A stretch of 64,000 bases of DNA from Bryobacter sp. (lineage in GTDB: Bacteria; Acidobacteriota; Terriglobia; Bryobacterales; Bryobacteraceae): assembly GCA_022843625.1 (NCBI GenBank), contig JALHNH010000013.1, positions 81,184 through 145,183 of the forward strand, written 5' to 3'. The notes below the pieces were generated by a model. That model ran no database searches, was not told the DNA's origin, and worked only from the letters and a program-made list of their open reading frames with translations. The position numbers and the translations under genes are program-made. The first letter of the stretch is position 1, and the number at the start of each line of letters is the position of its first letter. Shown in pieces: positions 55,936 to 64,000 of this stretch.

Positions 55936-57222
55936 ATGAAGAGTTCTAGTTCTCGTTTTCAGGCTATGTCACGGCGCACGTTGTTGCGAGGTGTGGGTGT
56001 GAGTCTTGCTTTGCCGCTGCTGGAAGGCATGGCGGGGCAGACACCACGCCGGATGTTTGCGGTGTGCAATAACCTGGGGCTGTTGCCGGGTGAGTTCTTT
56101 CCGGCCGGGGTGGGGGCAGACTATGTGCCTTCCCCTTATCTGAAGATTCTTGAGCCCTATCGCAAGGACTTTACGGTGTTCTCAGGGGTGTCGCATCCCA
56201 ATGTGGATGGGGGCCACCCGTCGGATATCAGCTTTCTCACTGCTGCTCCGCATCCGGCTAGCAGTTCGTTTCGCAATACGATTTCGCTCGATCAATATGT
56301 GGCCGAGCGGATTGGGAGCCAGACGCGTTTTCCTTCTTTGACGCTATCGGTGAATACGGGCTTTCGATCGTTGTCGTGGAGTGGGAGTGGCGTCGCGATT
56401 CCGCCGGAGCAGAGTGCGGCTAGTGTGTTTCGGCAGATGTTTATTCAGGGGTCGGCGCAGGAGGTGGAATCGAAGATTACGGAGCTCGATAGCGGGCGAT
56501 CGATTCTCGATGCGGTGTCGGATCAGGCGCGGAGTCTGGAGCAGAAGGTGAGTGCGGGCGACAGGGCGCGCCTCGACCAATACTTTACGAGCGTGCGCGA
56601 GTTGGAAGGGCGCCTGCTGGCATCGCGCGGGTGGGAGCGGAAGCCGAAGCCGGTAGTGAAGGAGCAAGAGCCGCAGGACCCTGCCAATCCCGCCATGTAC
56701 ATGGCGAAGGTGGCGCAGATGTATAGCCTGGTGAGGCTGGCCTTTGAGACGGATTCGACGCGCGCGGTGACTTTGATGCTGGACAGTGTGAGCTCGCCGG
56801 TGTTGCAGATTCGCGGGGCGACGATCAATGACGGGTATCACAACCTTTCGCATCACGGGAAGTCTGAAGACAAGCTGTCGCAGTTACGGCTGATCGATAC
56901 GTGGCATATGCGGTTGCTGGCGGATTTGTTCAAGGGGTTGCAGGGTGTGAAGGAGAATGGCGAGACGCTACTCGACCGGAGTATGGTGTTGTACGGGTCC
57001 AATCTGGGCGACGCGAATGCACACTCGACGTCGAACATGCCGACACTGCTGGCGGGGGGAGGATTCCGCCATGCGGGGCATCTGGCGTTTGACCGCACGC
57101 GGAACTATCCGTTGCCGAATCTGTTTGTTTCGATGTTGCAGCGGATGGGGATTGAGACAGACCGCTTTGCGTCGGCTACGGGCACGATGACCGGCCTGGA
57201 ATTGAGGCCGAACCAGGCATGA
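55936..57222 (+). CDS. DUF1552 protein with Tat signal
   Basis: The 428-residue protein starts with a twin-arginine signal ('[23 protein letters not shown]') and has the DUF1552 pattern: '[10 protein letters not shown]', '[16 protein letters not shown]', '[20 protein letters not shown]' and '[18 protein letters not shown]'. The domain is of unknown function and belongs to the alkaline-phosphatase-like superfamily in appearance. It lies 16 bp after the DUF1592 cytochrome gene and overlaps the next gene by ATGA. Confidence 0.88.
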   Translation: MKSSSSRFQAMSRRTLLRGVGVSLALPLLEGMAGQTPRRMFAVCNNLGLLPGEFFPAGVGADYVPSPYLKILEPYRKDFTVFSGVSHPNVDGGHPSDISFLTAAPHPASSSFRNTISLDQYVAERIGSQTRFPSLTLSVNTGFRSLSWSGSGVAIPPEQSAASVFRQMFIQGSAQEVESKITELDSGRSILDAVSDQARSLEQKVSAGDRARLDQYFTSVRELEGRLLASRGWERKPKPVVKEQEPQDPANPAMYMAKVAQMYSLVRLAFETDSTRAVTLMLDSVSSPVLQIRGATINDGYHNLSHHGKSEDKLSQLRLIDTWHMRLLADLFKGLQGVKENGETLLDRSMVLYGSNLGDANAHSTSNMPTLLAGGGFRHAGHLAFDRTRNYPLPNLFVSMLQRMGIETDRFASATGTMTGLELRPNQA

Positions 57223-57758
57223 GGAGCGTGATTGGATTTCTGGCTGTTGCAATGGTGATGGCAGGGGCGGACGCTGTTGTGGATTTTGAGGGAGTGACGG
57301 TATTGCTGGCCCCGAATGACAAGGCGAACCGGGCGGAGAAGTGGGAGGAGAAGGGGCTGGTTTTCAAGCTGGCTCGAGAGCCGAAGTCTACCAAGGCGAA
57401 GGGGCTGGTGATGTTCTTTGAGCATCTGACAAGCGGCCACAAGGGGATCGGAAGCGCAATGGCGCTGGAGCCGATTCCTGTTCAGGTGAATTTTCACAAG
57501 GCCGTGAGTGAAGTAACTATGGCGTTTTGGGGGAGTGCGGGTGCGCCGGCCGTGCTTGAAGCTTTTGATGAAGCGGGGAAGCTGGTAGACCGGGCGGAAG
57601 TGGCTGCGGTGCCGGGGAGGAAGGGGCCGGGGGATGCGGTGCCTGTGTTTGAGTTGACGGTGAAGGGGCCGCGGATTGCTTATGTGCAGTTTTCGGGGCC
57701 GAGGGCAGGTGAGTATCTTGCGGCGGATGAGGTGCGATTTCGTCTGGCGGGAGAGTAG
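57219..57758 (+). CDS. Secreted protein of unknown function in the DUF1592/DUF1552 operon
   Basis: The 179-residue protein begins with a signal peptide ([17 protein letters not shown]) and is otherwise a soluble beta-rich domain: '[19 protein letters not shown]', '[28 protein letters not shown]', '[28 protein letters not shown]'. It resembles a concanavalin/jelly-roll domain but no family is assigned. Its start overlaps the DUF1552 stop, so it is the third member of this operon. Confidence 0.7.
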   Translation: MRSVIGFLAVAMVMAGADAVVDFEGVTVLLAPNDKANRAEKWEEKGLVFKLAREPKSTKAKGLVMFFEHLTSGHKGIGSAMALEPIPVQVNFHKAVSEVTMAFWGSAGAPAVLEAFDEAGKLVDRAEVAAVPGRKGPGDAVPVFELTVKGPRIAYVQFSGPRAGEYLAADEVRFRLAGE

Positions 57759-57764
57759 GGGGCT

Positions 57765-58334
57765 TTACTCGGCTTTCGCAATTTTTATGATTTGCTGAGC
57801 GATGTCTTCAGGCGAGAGGACGTAGTCAATACATCCGCTGGCAATGGCGCTTTCTGGCATATCGGGCTGAGCGGCTGTGTCAAGTTTCTGTGCGATGGTG
57901 ATTCCTCCAACTTCCTTGATGCCGCAAAGAGCGGCTGCCCCGTCGCCATCGAAGCCCGAGACAATGACGGCGATCAGTTTGCCATCCCAGTTTTGAGTGA
58001 GGGATTTCAAAAAGACTGTAATGACGTCGGGCCATCCCCTAGGCTTCGATATGGGCTCCAGACGGAACTCTCCATCCTGCACGTGTAGATCGCGCTTCTC
58101 CGGGATGATGAAGACATGGTTGGGCCGTATGAGCAGCTTGTCGGAGATGAGTTCCACCGGCATTTTTGTGCAGCAAGGGAGAATTTCGTGAAGGTGTGTG
58201 GCTACGGTTCTCAGATGATTCACGATGACAATGGCAACTCCCATGTCGTCAGGCAGATTGCGCAAGAGCCTCATGTAGGCGTCCAAGCCTCCAGCTGAGC
58301 CACCCACGCAAACGACAGGAAAGTCCTTGGTCAT
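57765..58334 (-). CDS. Stand-alone CheB-type methylesterase
   Basis: The 189-residue protein is a CheB C-terminal domain with the catalytic triad: 'GGSAGG' (S13), 'VIVNHL' (H40) and 'SGFDGDGA' (D131). The usual N-terminal receiver is missing, so activity is not controlled by phosphorylation in the normal way. No che genes are nearby. It may act on a non-chemotaxis partner. It converges on the DUF1552 operon with a 6 bp gap. Confidence 0.88.
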   Translation of the reverse strand: MTKDFPVVCVGGSAGGLDAYMRLLRNLPDDMGVAIVIVNHLRTVATHLHEILPCCTKMPVELISDKLLIRPNHVFIIPEKRDLHVQDGEFRLEPISKPRGWPDVITVFLKSLTQNWDGKLIAVIVSGFDGDGAAALCGIKEVGGITIAQKLDTAAQPDMPESAIASGCIDYVLSPEDIAQQIIKIAKAE

Positions 58335-58364
58335 GACTTCTTGATACGCCGCTGGCAGAATCAG

Positions 58365-58739
58365 TTACAGAATCTTCTGGAGAGCCCGGCTGAAATCCAT
58401 CAGCATTTCGCGGTTGGGGTGTGGACTGCGGAGGACGACGAAGAGGTTGCGTTTGTAGAAGCGGCTTTCGGATTTTTCACCGCGCCAGAGTTGCATGCAC
58501 TCGAGAGCCGCGGCGTCGCTTTTGAGCTCGTAGAATTCAGTGACGGTGTCGATTGGGCCCGCGTAGTTTGCTGTGAAGCCTTGTTTGAGGCCGAGGCGTT
58601 GCATCCATTCCGGGCCTTGAGCTGGAGCCGAAGTAGTAAGCTTCCAGCCTCCTTCGACGCCCTGGGGGGGCTGGAAGGGCTTATTTTCTGTGGAACAGGA
58701 AGAAAGAATGAGTGCGAGGACGGTTATTAGGAGGCGCAT
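58365..58739 (-). CDS. Small lipoprotein
   Basis: The 124-residue protein begins 'MRLLITVLALILSSC', with the lipobox ending at C15, and continues with a small soluble domain ('GGWKLTTSAPAQGPEWMQRLGLKQGFTANYAGPIDTVTEFYEL') of unknown family. The open frame runs upstream to 58859, but only the internal start gives a signal. It is read divergently from the 55-residue membrane protein gene with 19 bp between. Confidence 0.7.
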   Translation of the reverse strand: MRLLITVLALILSSCSTENKPFQPPQGVEGGWKLTTSAPAQGPEWMQRLGLKQGFTANYAGPIDTVTEFYELKSDAAALECMQLWRGEKSESRFYKRNLFVVLRSPHPNREMLMDFSRALQKIL

Positions 58740-58758
58740 GGGATAGCATCGAAATTGT

Positions 58759-58926
58759 ATGGCAAAAATCAAGCCGCCGCGTGGCGGACTCAAAAAAGCG
58801 GAGCCGGAGAAGATTACACCGAAGAATTTTATCGGTGCGCTTCCCTGTCTCTTCATCATTATCGTAGGGATCGGGCTGCTCTCGCTGCTGTTTTATGCAT
58901 CACTGTCAGGAATGAAAGTTAAATGA
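58759..58926 (+). CDS. 55-residue membrane protein coupled to rph
   Basis: The ATG at 58759 starts 55 codons ending in TGA at 58924-58926, overlapping the rph start (ATG 58923) by ATGA. The product has a basic N-terminus ([18 protein letters not shown]) and one membrane helix (about 28-48, '[20 protein letters not shown]'). The perfect stop/start coupling argues that it is translated. Function unknown. Confidence 0.7.
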   Translation: MAKIKPPRGGLKKAEPEKITPKNFIGALPCLFIIIVGIGLLSLLFYASLSGMKVK

Positions 58927-59648
58927 TTCGAATCGATGGTCGAACGGCTGCCCAATTGCGGCCAACCAAGTTAGAGACCGATTTTTTGCTCACTGCCGAA
59001 GGTTCTGTGGTGATCTCGGTTGGCCATACACGCGTTTTGTGTGCCGCCACTGTTGAAGACGGCGTGCCTGGCTTCTTGCGCGGCAAAGGTTCCGGCTGGG
59101 TTACGGCCGAATACTCGATGTTGCCCCGGGCTACCATTACGCGCACTCCTCGTGAGGTCGTCAAAGGCCGGCAGAGTGGGCGCACGATGGAGATCCAGCG
59201 ATTGATTGGACGCTCGCTGCGGGCTGTTATCGATACTGCCGCGCTGGGGGAGCGGACCGTTGTTGTGGACTGTGATGTGTTGCAGGCGGATGGCGGGACA
59301 CGGACGGCGGCGATCACTGGTGCTTATGTGGCGCTTGGGATTGCGGTGAAGAAAATGATGGCGGGCGGGGTACTGAAGAAGTCGCCGTTTCGGGATTCAG
59401 TGGCGGCGACCAGTGTTGGCATTGTGAAGGGTGTGCCCGTGCTGGACCTTTGCTATGAAGAAGATTCTGCGGCCGATGTGGATATGAATCTGGTGATGAC
59501 CGGGGCAGGGAAGTTTATCGAAGTGCAGGCAACGGCTGAGCAGATTCCGTTTGACGACCCGCAGCTTGGGGCGATGATTGAGCTGGCTCGCGGTGGAATA
59601 CAAGAGTTGATTGGATTGCAAAATGAAGCTTTATCTCGCTACCAGTAA
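58923..59648 (+). CDS. rph: Ribonuclease PH
   Basis: The 241-residue protein is a full-length RNase PH: '[20 protein letters not shown]', '[21 protein letters not shown]', the phosphate arginine region '[20 protein letters not shown]', and '[21 protein letters not shown]' with the catalytic aspartate area. It trims tRNA 3' ends phosphorolytically. It is coupled upstream to the 55-residue protein and overlaps rdgB downstream by 26 bp. Confidence 0.97.
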   Translation: MIRIDGRTAAQLRPTKLETDFLLTAEGSVVISVGHTRVLCAATVEDGVPGFLRGKGSGWVTAEYSMLPRATITRTPREVVKGRQSGRTMEIQRLIGRSLRAVIDTAALGERTVVVDCDVLQADGGTRTAAITGAYVALGIAVKKMMAGGVLKKSPFRDSVAATSVGIVKGVPVLDLCYEEDSAADVDMNLVMTGAGKFIEVQATAEQIPFDDPQLGAMIELARGGIQELIGLQNEALSRYQ

Positions 59649-60192
59649 TCCTGGGAAGATACGTGAGTTTGAGGGGGCTGGTCTTGAGATTGAGATGCTG
59701 CCCTCGATGAAGAGTCTGCCGTTGGCGCCTGAGACGGAAGATACGTTTGAGGCCAATGCGATTCAGAAGGCGCTTTATTATGGGGCGCATTGTGAGGGCT
59801 GGCTGATTGCTGAGGATTCCGGGCTCGAGGTGGATGCGCTGGGCGGAGCGCCGGGCGTTCATTCTGCTCGTTGGGCTGGGGATGATATGGCTAACAATGC
59901 GCGGCTGGTGCGTGAGATGGCCGGGCAGGCTGTACGGGGTGCGCGTTATGTGTGTGTGATCGCGCTGGTGGAAGGGGGTCGAGTGCTGGGAACATTTCGC
60001 GGGACTGTGGAGGGTGAGATTCTGGAGGCACCCCGCGGTGCGGGTGGGTTTGGGTACGACCCTTACTTTCTATATCCACCCTTTGGGCAGAGCTTTGCAG
60101 AGGTGCCCAAAGAGCGGAAGGCCGGGGTGTCACACCGGGGTGAGGCAATTCAAAAACTTATCGCGTGGATGCGTGAAAACGCTTCCAGGTAA
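59623..60192 (+). CDS. rdgB: XTP/dITP diphosphatase (Ham1 family)
   Basis: The 189-residue protein shows '[16 protein letters not shown]', '[24 protein letters not shown]' and 'GGFGYDPYF', the Ham1/RdgB pattern. It hydrolyses non-canonical purine triphosphates and lowers mutagenesis. ATG 59623 is inside the end of rph; the pairing rph-rdgB is common. Its end overlaps the convergent Nudix gene by 35 bp. Confidence 0.95.
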   Translation: MKLYLATSNPGKIREFEGAGLEIEMLPSMKSLPLAPETEDTFEANAIQKALYYGAHCEGWLIAEDSGLEVDALGGAPGVHSARWAGDDMANNARLVREMAGQAVRGARYVCVIALVEGGRVLGTFRGTVEGEILEAPRGAGGFGYDPYFLYPPFGQSFAEVPKERKAGVSHRGEAIQKLIAWMRENASR

Positions 60193-60688
60193 GATACCCG
60201 ATTAGTGTTTTACCATCATCCATCTTGCCTTCGCGGATCAGGGTGTCGAGTTCTTTTGAGGTGAACCAGCGGGCCTCGATCCGTTCGTCCTCCATAGGTG
60301 TGGCAATGCCGGCTTTGAGATCTGTGGCGAGGTAGATCGTCATCTTCTCGGCGAGGAACCCCGGGCTGGCCCAGTAGCTGGCGAGCTTCTTCCAGGTGCT
60401 GGCTTTGTAGCCGGTTTCTTCCATAAGCTCGCGCTTTGCGGCCTGAAGCACGTTTTCGCCGGCATCGATTTTGCCGGCCGGGAGTTCCCAGACTTTGCCG
60501 GCAGCGGGGAGACGGTATTGGCGGACGAGGAGGATTTTCTTCTTATCGTCGACGACGAGGATTACAGCGGAACCGGGGTGGTGGACGATGGCACGTTTGA
60601 TCTCGAACCCGTCGCTATCTTTGGCGATATCTTCTGAGACGCTGAAGAGACTGCAGCGATACTTCTCTTCTGATGAGAGTATTTTCAT
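60158..60688 (-). CDS. Nudix hydrolase, ADP-ribose pyrophosphatase-like
   Basis: The 176-residue protein has the Nudix box 'GKIDAGENVLQAAKRELMEETGY', and upstream text 'RQYRLPAAGKVWELPAG' is typical of ADP-ribose/nucleoside-diphosphate-sugar hydrolases (NudF type). It converges with rdgB, overlapping coding ends by 35 bp. Confidence 0.92.
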   Translation of the reverse strand: MKILSSEEKYRCSLFSVSEDIAKDSDGFEIKRAIVHHPGSAVILVVDDKKKILLVRQYRLPAAGKVWELPAGKIDAGENVLQAAKRELMEETGYKASTWKKLASYWASPGFLAEKMTIYLATDLKAGIATPMEDERIEARWFTSKELDTLIREGKMDDGKTLIGYLTWKRFHASTR

Positions 60689-60719
60689 ATACTCTTAGCA
60701 TGACTGAGTAAGGAGGTAC

Positions 60720-61517
60720 ATGCGGATACTCATCTTAATTTGTTGTGTATTTTGTCTGAGCGCGCAGGACGGGACTATCGTCGGCAGGGAGCGAGTGCGT
60801 GCTTCATTGAAGAAAATGCAATTGAAGGCGAAGGACAAGGAAAACTATCTGTTTCAGAAGCGGGTTGTGAAGCGTGAGCTTGGAGCAGATGGGCATGTGA
60901 AATCTGAATCTGTATCGATCCAACGGCGAGACCCATGGGAAGAACAGGTTGTTACGCGGGTGATTGAGAAGGATGGGAAGGTGCTTACGGCTGAGGAGAT
61001 TACCAAGCAGGAAGAGAAACTACGCCGGTCTGTAATCGAGATGCGGAAGACTCCGATGAAGCCGCGTTTTGAAGAAGAGACATGGATGGATGAGATGCCG
61101 GACGCGCTGGAGTTTCGCAAAGTAGGCGTGGAAGACCGGCATGGCCGGCCAGCGGATGTTTTGAGTTTTTCCCCGCAAAAAGGCTACAAGGCCAAGACTA
61201 TGCGGGCGAAGGCATTTGAGAAGGTTCGCGGCAAAGTCTGGGTAGATCAGCAGGATGGGGAAATGACCTATCTGGATATCGAAATTTTCGACACGATTAG
61301 TGTCGGATTTGGATTGCTGGGGAAGCTTGAGAAGGGAACGCATTTCGAGATGGAGCGGAAGAAGTGGGATATCGGAGTTTGGTTTGAGGTGTGGCAGCGG
61401 ATCCGCTACGACTTACGCGTTTTGATGGTGAAGTCGTTGCGTCAGGAGATTGAGACACACTGGTCGAATCTGAGCCCGAGGCCGCCGGTGAAGATGATCC
61501 GGAGCGGGTCTGAATAG
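60720..61517 (+). CDS. Secreted protein of unknown function, coupled to an FtsX-like permease
   Basis: The 265-residue protein has a short signal (ILILICCVFCLSAQ), a charged coiled N-terminal half ('RASLKKMQLKAKDKENYLFQKRVVKREL...'), and a beta-rich C-terminal half resembling a LolA/outer-membrane lipoprotein-sorting fold ('AFEKVRGKVWVDQQDGEMTYLDIEIFD'). AAGGAGG directly precedes the ATG. It lies 3 bp before the permease gene and is probably cotranscribed with it. Confidence 0.72.
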   Translation: MRILILICCVFCLSAQDGTIVGRERVRASLKKMQLKAKDKENYLFQKRVVKRELGADGHVKSESVSIQRRDPWEEQVVTRVIEKDGKVLTAEEITKQEEKLRRSVIEMRKTPMKPRFEEETWMDEMPDALEFRKVGVEDRHGRPADVLSFSPQKGYKAKTMRAKAFEKVRGKVWVDQQDGEMTYLDIEIFDTISVGFGLLGKLEKGTHFEMERKKWDIGVWFEVWQRIRYDLRVLMVKSLRQEIETHWSNLSPRPPVKMIRSGSE

Positions 61518-61520
61518 CAA

Positions 61521-63590
61521 ATGAACCGGTATCTGATGCACGTGTGTCTGGCCGTGCTGGGATGCTTTGTCGTATTGAGCTGGGAATTGGTTGGCAGCAA
61601 TGTGCTTGAACCGTTGCGCGTGGTGCTGCTTCAAACTGTATACCGGGTTGCGGCGGTGGATGTAAAGAAGCCGGATGCACCTATCGGACTAGCCGGGGTT
61701 GAGATTGAAGAGTTGCGCGCCAGGCTGGCAGGGATTGCGTCCGTGATTCCATACCGGATTCATGAAGGAGAATTGAGGTCATCTCGCGGGCTTGACTATG
61801 CGACAGTTTTGAGAATTGGCAGAAGCCGTGCAGACCTGACCGAATTGGAGAAATGGTTTGGGGCGCTTCGACAAATTGGTGAAGGGCGGTGTGTTGAGTT
61901 AAGCCATCCAGGGCTGTCTCAGGCGAAAGTTTTGAAACTCGATGGGCGCGTTTGCGAAGTGAGTGCGGGGCAATGGAATCCGGTTTTGATGCGGCTTCTT
62001 AGCGACCGTCAGAGAATTGGGGTGGTGACGCTACTAGATCCTGCCGAGGCTTATTTCCATCCGGAAAATCAGATTTATCAGGCATTGGTTCTGCCTGGTG
62101 ATAGATCTGTTGCCACTCAGCGGAGGGTGGAAGGAGTGCTTGCCAGCGTTGAGCTCAAGAGGCTTGGAAGCTTGCAGCATGTGCTGAGCGTGAGCAGTTG
62201 GCGGGATCAATTCTGGAAATCGCAAAAGGCCTTGTTATTGCTGCTAATGTTGCTTGCTTCAGCTACGGCCATATCGGGAATGATGGCTGCAATGGGATTA
62301 GGGTTGATGCAGGCGAGTGAAGAGCGTCAGGGGGACTGGATTCGGCGCGCATTGGGCGAGAGTCGCTGGCGCTTTGTGCGGCGTCTGCTTGGGTTCACGA
62401 TGATTCGCTTCTTCGTCCTGGTTGCACTGATGAGCTTGATGGCGGTTTGGGGAAATGATTGGCGAGTGTGTTTTTGGGTGGGAGCCTTTCTGGCGGGTAT
62501 GGAATGGCTCGGACGGATCCTGGGGGGCTTTCGAATGGATGCTCGGAGCCTGGTTTTGTTGGCAGTGTTTTTGCAAGTGGCGAGTCTGGCCGGGAATTTG
62601 GGATTGTATGTGGTGCAGCGTGAGAATTACGCGCAGAGCGTGAGCCAAGCAAGGGGATACCGCGTAGAGGGTTTGAGCGCGTGGAGAGTGAATCTTGATC
62701 TTGATGCTCTTGGTGCAGAGCGCTCGAAGTTCTTGTTGAACCAGATCTATTCAAAGGTCTCGGGAAGGGCCGGCGAAGCTGCCTACATTTACCCGCTGCC
62801 TATGGAGAAACCATTACCCGTTGGTGTCGTGGCTGGGCGAAGTAGCACGGCAAGATACTTTTGGACTAGCAGGGAAGGAGTTGAACGGTTGAACTTGGGG
62901 TGCACTGACGTGAGCCATGTTGCAGAACAACAACTGAGGAAAGGCGCATTGATTTCGGAGCGTCTGGCGATGGCTTTGTTTGGCACTAAAGATGCGGCCG
63001 GTGCAAAGTTTCGAATGGTATTGGCTGACTATCAGGTGCTTGGAGTTTGCAGGGATTGGGCCGGAGCGATGTTTCCCAATGTGTTTACGTTTGAGCCGGT
63101 GAATTACGCCTATCTGCTGCTGGATGAAGGATTGAGGCCGGGTGGGGATTTACGCGGGCCGCACTGGGAATTGATTGGGTTGCCACAAAAGCTGGACCAG
63201 TATTGGATCGATTTATTCATAACCGAGGCGCTACAAGTGGAACTGATTGGAATGCTGAGTATGACAGCGCTGGTGTCGAGTCTGGTTGGTTTGAGTTGGC
63301 TGGTGTTGTTTGAGTTGCGGCGAAGGTCTGCCGAGGCAGCGATTCGAGTGGCTTTGGGTGGTGGAACTATTCGAGTGGCCTGGGACCTGGCTCGCGGGAT
63401 GATGCTATGCATCGTGGCAGCTAATTGGATTGGCGTCGCTGCTGGTGTGGCTATTGCGTTGGTGGGACAGCAGATCGCAGGAGTTTCCATCATTGCGATA
63501 TGCGGAGCGGTACTGATCGCGATTGGGATTGAGTGTTGTCTTGTGATGTGTGGATACGCATTCGCGACCATGAGGCTTGGAAGGGCTTGA
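61521..63590 (+). CDS. FtsX-like permease (MacB/ADOP-type)
   Basis: The 689-residue membrane protein has an N-terminal helix and two sets of helices around large periplasmic domains. Two FtsX-like parts are visible: one around 'KALLLLLMLLASATAISGMMAAMGLGLMQ...GDWIRRALGESRWRFVRRLLG' and one around 'LVLFELRRRSAEAAIRVALGGGTIRVAW'. The duplicated architecture resembles the acidobacterial duplicated orphan permease family (TIGR03434), although the typical opening motif is absent. No ATPase gene is adjacent. Function unknown. Confidence 0.72.
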   Translation: MNRYLMHVCLAVLGCFVVLSWELVGSNVLEPLRVVLLQTVYRVAAVDVKKPDAPIGLAGVEIEELRARLAGIASVIPYRIHEGELRSSRGLDYATVLRIGRSRADLTELEKWFGALRQIGEGRCVELSHPGLSQAKVLKLDGRVCEVSAGQWNPVLMRLLSDRQRIGVVTLLDPAEAYFHPENQIYQALVLPGDRSVATQRRVEGVLASVELKRLGSLQHVLSVSSWRDQFWKSQKALLLLLMLLASATAISGMMAAMGLGLMQASEERQGDWIRRALGESRWRFVRRLLGFTMIRFFVLVALMSLMAVWGNDWRVCFWVGAFLAGMEWLGRILGGFRMDARSLVLLAVFLQVASLAGNLGLYVVQRENYAQSVSQARGYRVEGLSAWRVNLDLDALGAERSKFLLNQIYSKVSGRAGEAAYIYPLPMEKPLPVGVVAGRSSTARYFWTSREGVERLNLGCTDVSHVAEQQLRKGALISERLAMALFGTKDAAGAKFRMVLADYQVLGVCRDWAGAMFPNVFTFEPVNYAYLLLDEGLRPGGDLRGPHWELIGLPQKLDQYWIDLFITEALQVELIGMLSMTALVSSLVGLSWLVLFELRRRSAEAAIRVALGGGTIRVAWDLARGMMLCIVAANWIGVAAGVAIALVGQQIAGVSIIAICGAVLIAIGIECCLVMCGYAFATMRLGRA

Positions 63591-63591
63591 A

Positions 63592-64000
63592 TCAGGGCAG
63601 GTCGATCTGGATTTCTTTGCTGCTGGTGCCGTCTACGTTTAGCACTTTGACGATGTCGCCGTGGCGGACGGTGATTTGATGGGTGCCTTTGAAGACGCGG
63701 GCTTTGAGCTTGCCTTCTTCGTCGCTTTCGCCGCTGATGTCTGTCCACCAGTCGCGGAAGAGTAGGTTGTTCGAGACGATGGCGTTGGGCTTGGAGGACC
63801 AGTCGGCGCGATACATGGCTCCGCGGGGGAGCCAGTGACGACGCTCCCAGAAGCCCCACATGAGGAAGTCTTCAAAGCGGCTCTGGCTGAAGATGTAGGT
63901 CATGAAGTCTCGGGTGAAGTCGGCCTGGATTGCTTCGTCGGGAGTGTTGACGTCGAATTCGCTGACGGCGAAGGTGTAGGGGACCGAGTCGGCGTAACGA
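63592..64000 (-). CDS. GH10 endo-1,4-beta-xylanase, C-terminal part (5' end outside window)
   Basis: The minus-strand frame is open from the window end. Visible are the nucleophile block 'VSEFDVNTPDEAIQADF' with the catalytic Glu in 'SEFD', 'FEDFLMWGFWERRHWLP' and 'LLFRDWWTD', which is the ending of GH10 xylanases. It would be exported and cut xylan, agreeing with the CE15 esterase in the window. It lies 2 bp after the permease stop, convergent. Confidence 0.88.
   Translation of the reverse strand, partial: RYADSVPYTFAVSEFDVNTPDEAIQADFTRDFMTYIFSQSRFEDFLMWGFWERRHWLPRGAMYRADWSSKPNAIVSNNLLFRDWWTDISGESDEEGKLKARVFKGTHQITVRHGDIVKVLNVDGTSSKEIQIDLP

Overview
The window looks like chromosome of an acidobacterium of the Bryobacterales/Solibacter type. 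This rests on protein content seen in the sequence: two very large Oar-like TonB-dependent receptors with N-terminal carboxypeptidase-regulatory domains, two secreted proteins ending in the domain known as the Solibacter C-terminal domain (TIGR03437), an FtsX-type orphan permease, a cytochrome/DUF1592-DUF1552 pair, several sulfatases, and carbohydrate esterase/xylanase genes. The assignment is inference from gene families; no rRNA or tRNA gene was seen.

Layout. 0-7 kb: the end of one Oar-like receptor, an apparently Tat-exported PLP aminotransferase, a SulP-type permease without STAS domain, and a complete Oar-like receptor, separated by strong hairpins. 7.1-8.6 kb: a small patch of accessory DNA with an AbrB-type antitoxin/Doc toxin pair behind a tandem-palindrome operator, an orphan antitoxin-like gene and a decayed 3' fragment of a membrane-transferase gene. 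8.6-15.3 kb: a membrane protein built like a hybrid histidine kinase whose key residues are replaced, a HAD phosphatase, and a translationally coupled xdhC-mocA-AsmA set. 15.2-23.3 kb: nucleotidyltransferase, zinc-ribbon and TPR membrane proteins, then the run nth - lipoprotein - membrane glycosyltransferase - BadF-type sugar kinase - pgk, closed by a terminator. 23.5-30.9 kb: a secreted BACON-domain protein, an ABC exporter split by a frameshift, an FG-GAP/VCBS propeller and a GAF protein. 30.9-39.1 kb: a catabolic group with a YCF48-like propeller, two sulfatases, an imidazolonepropionase-like amidohydrolase, a DmpA-type aminopeptidase and a propeller fused to a CE15 glucuronoyl esterase. 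39.1-42 kb: a sodium/solute symporter, small membrane protein and galactokinase that read as a galactose uptake operon. 42-48.1 kb: a tricorn-like protease, a lytic transglycosylase and a secreted SBBP-repeat protein. 48.2-53.2 kb: minus-strand housekeeping genes (RNA helicase, DUF1801, DinB, VOC, diaminopropionate ammonia-lyase) and a probably frameshifted monooxygenase-like gene. 53.2-64 kb: the DUF1592/DUF1552 operon, a solo CheB, a 55-residue membrane protein coupled to rph-rdgB, a Nudix hydrolase, a secreted-protein/FtsX-permease pair and the 3' end of a GH10 xylanase.

Two window-wide patterns stand out. First, the + strand is strongly C-rich in the left half and strongly G-rich in the right half, whichever way the genes run, with a balanced zone at about 33-46 kb. 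Second, nearly every convergent gene pair overlaps at its 3' ends by 11-68 bp. The genes are otherwise tightly packed, with many ATGA-type stop/start overlaps, and no stretch over 300 bases lacks a gene. The overall picture is a soil bacterium degrading plant and sulfated polymers. I did not find a defence island, CRISPR array or prophage. The least ordinary items are the propeller-CE15 fusion, the degenerate hybrid kinase, the exported aminotransferase between two receptors, and the composition switch.
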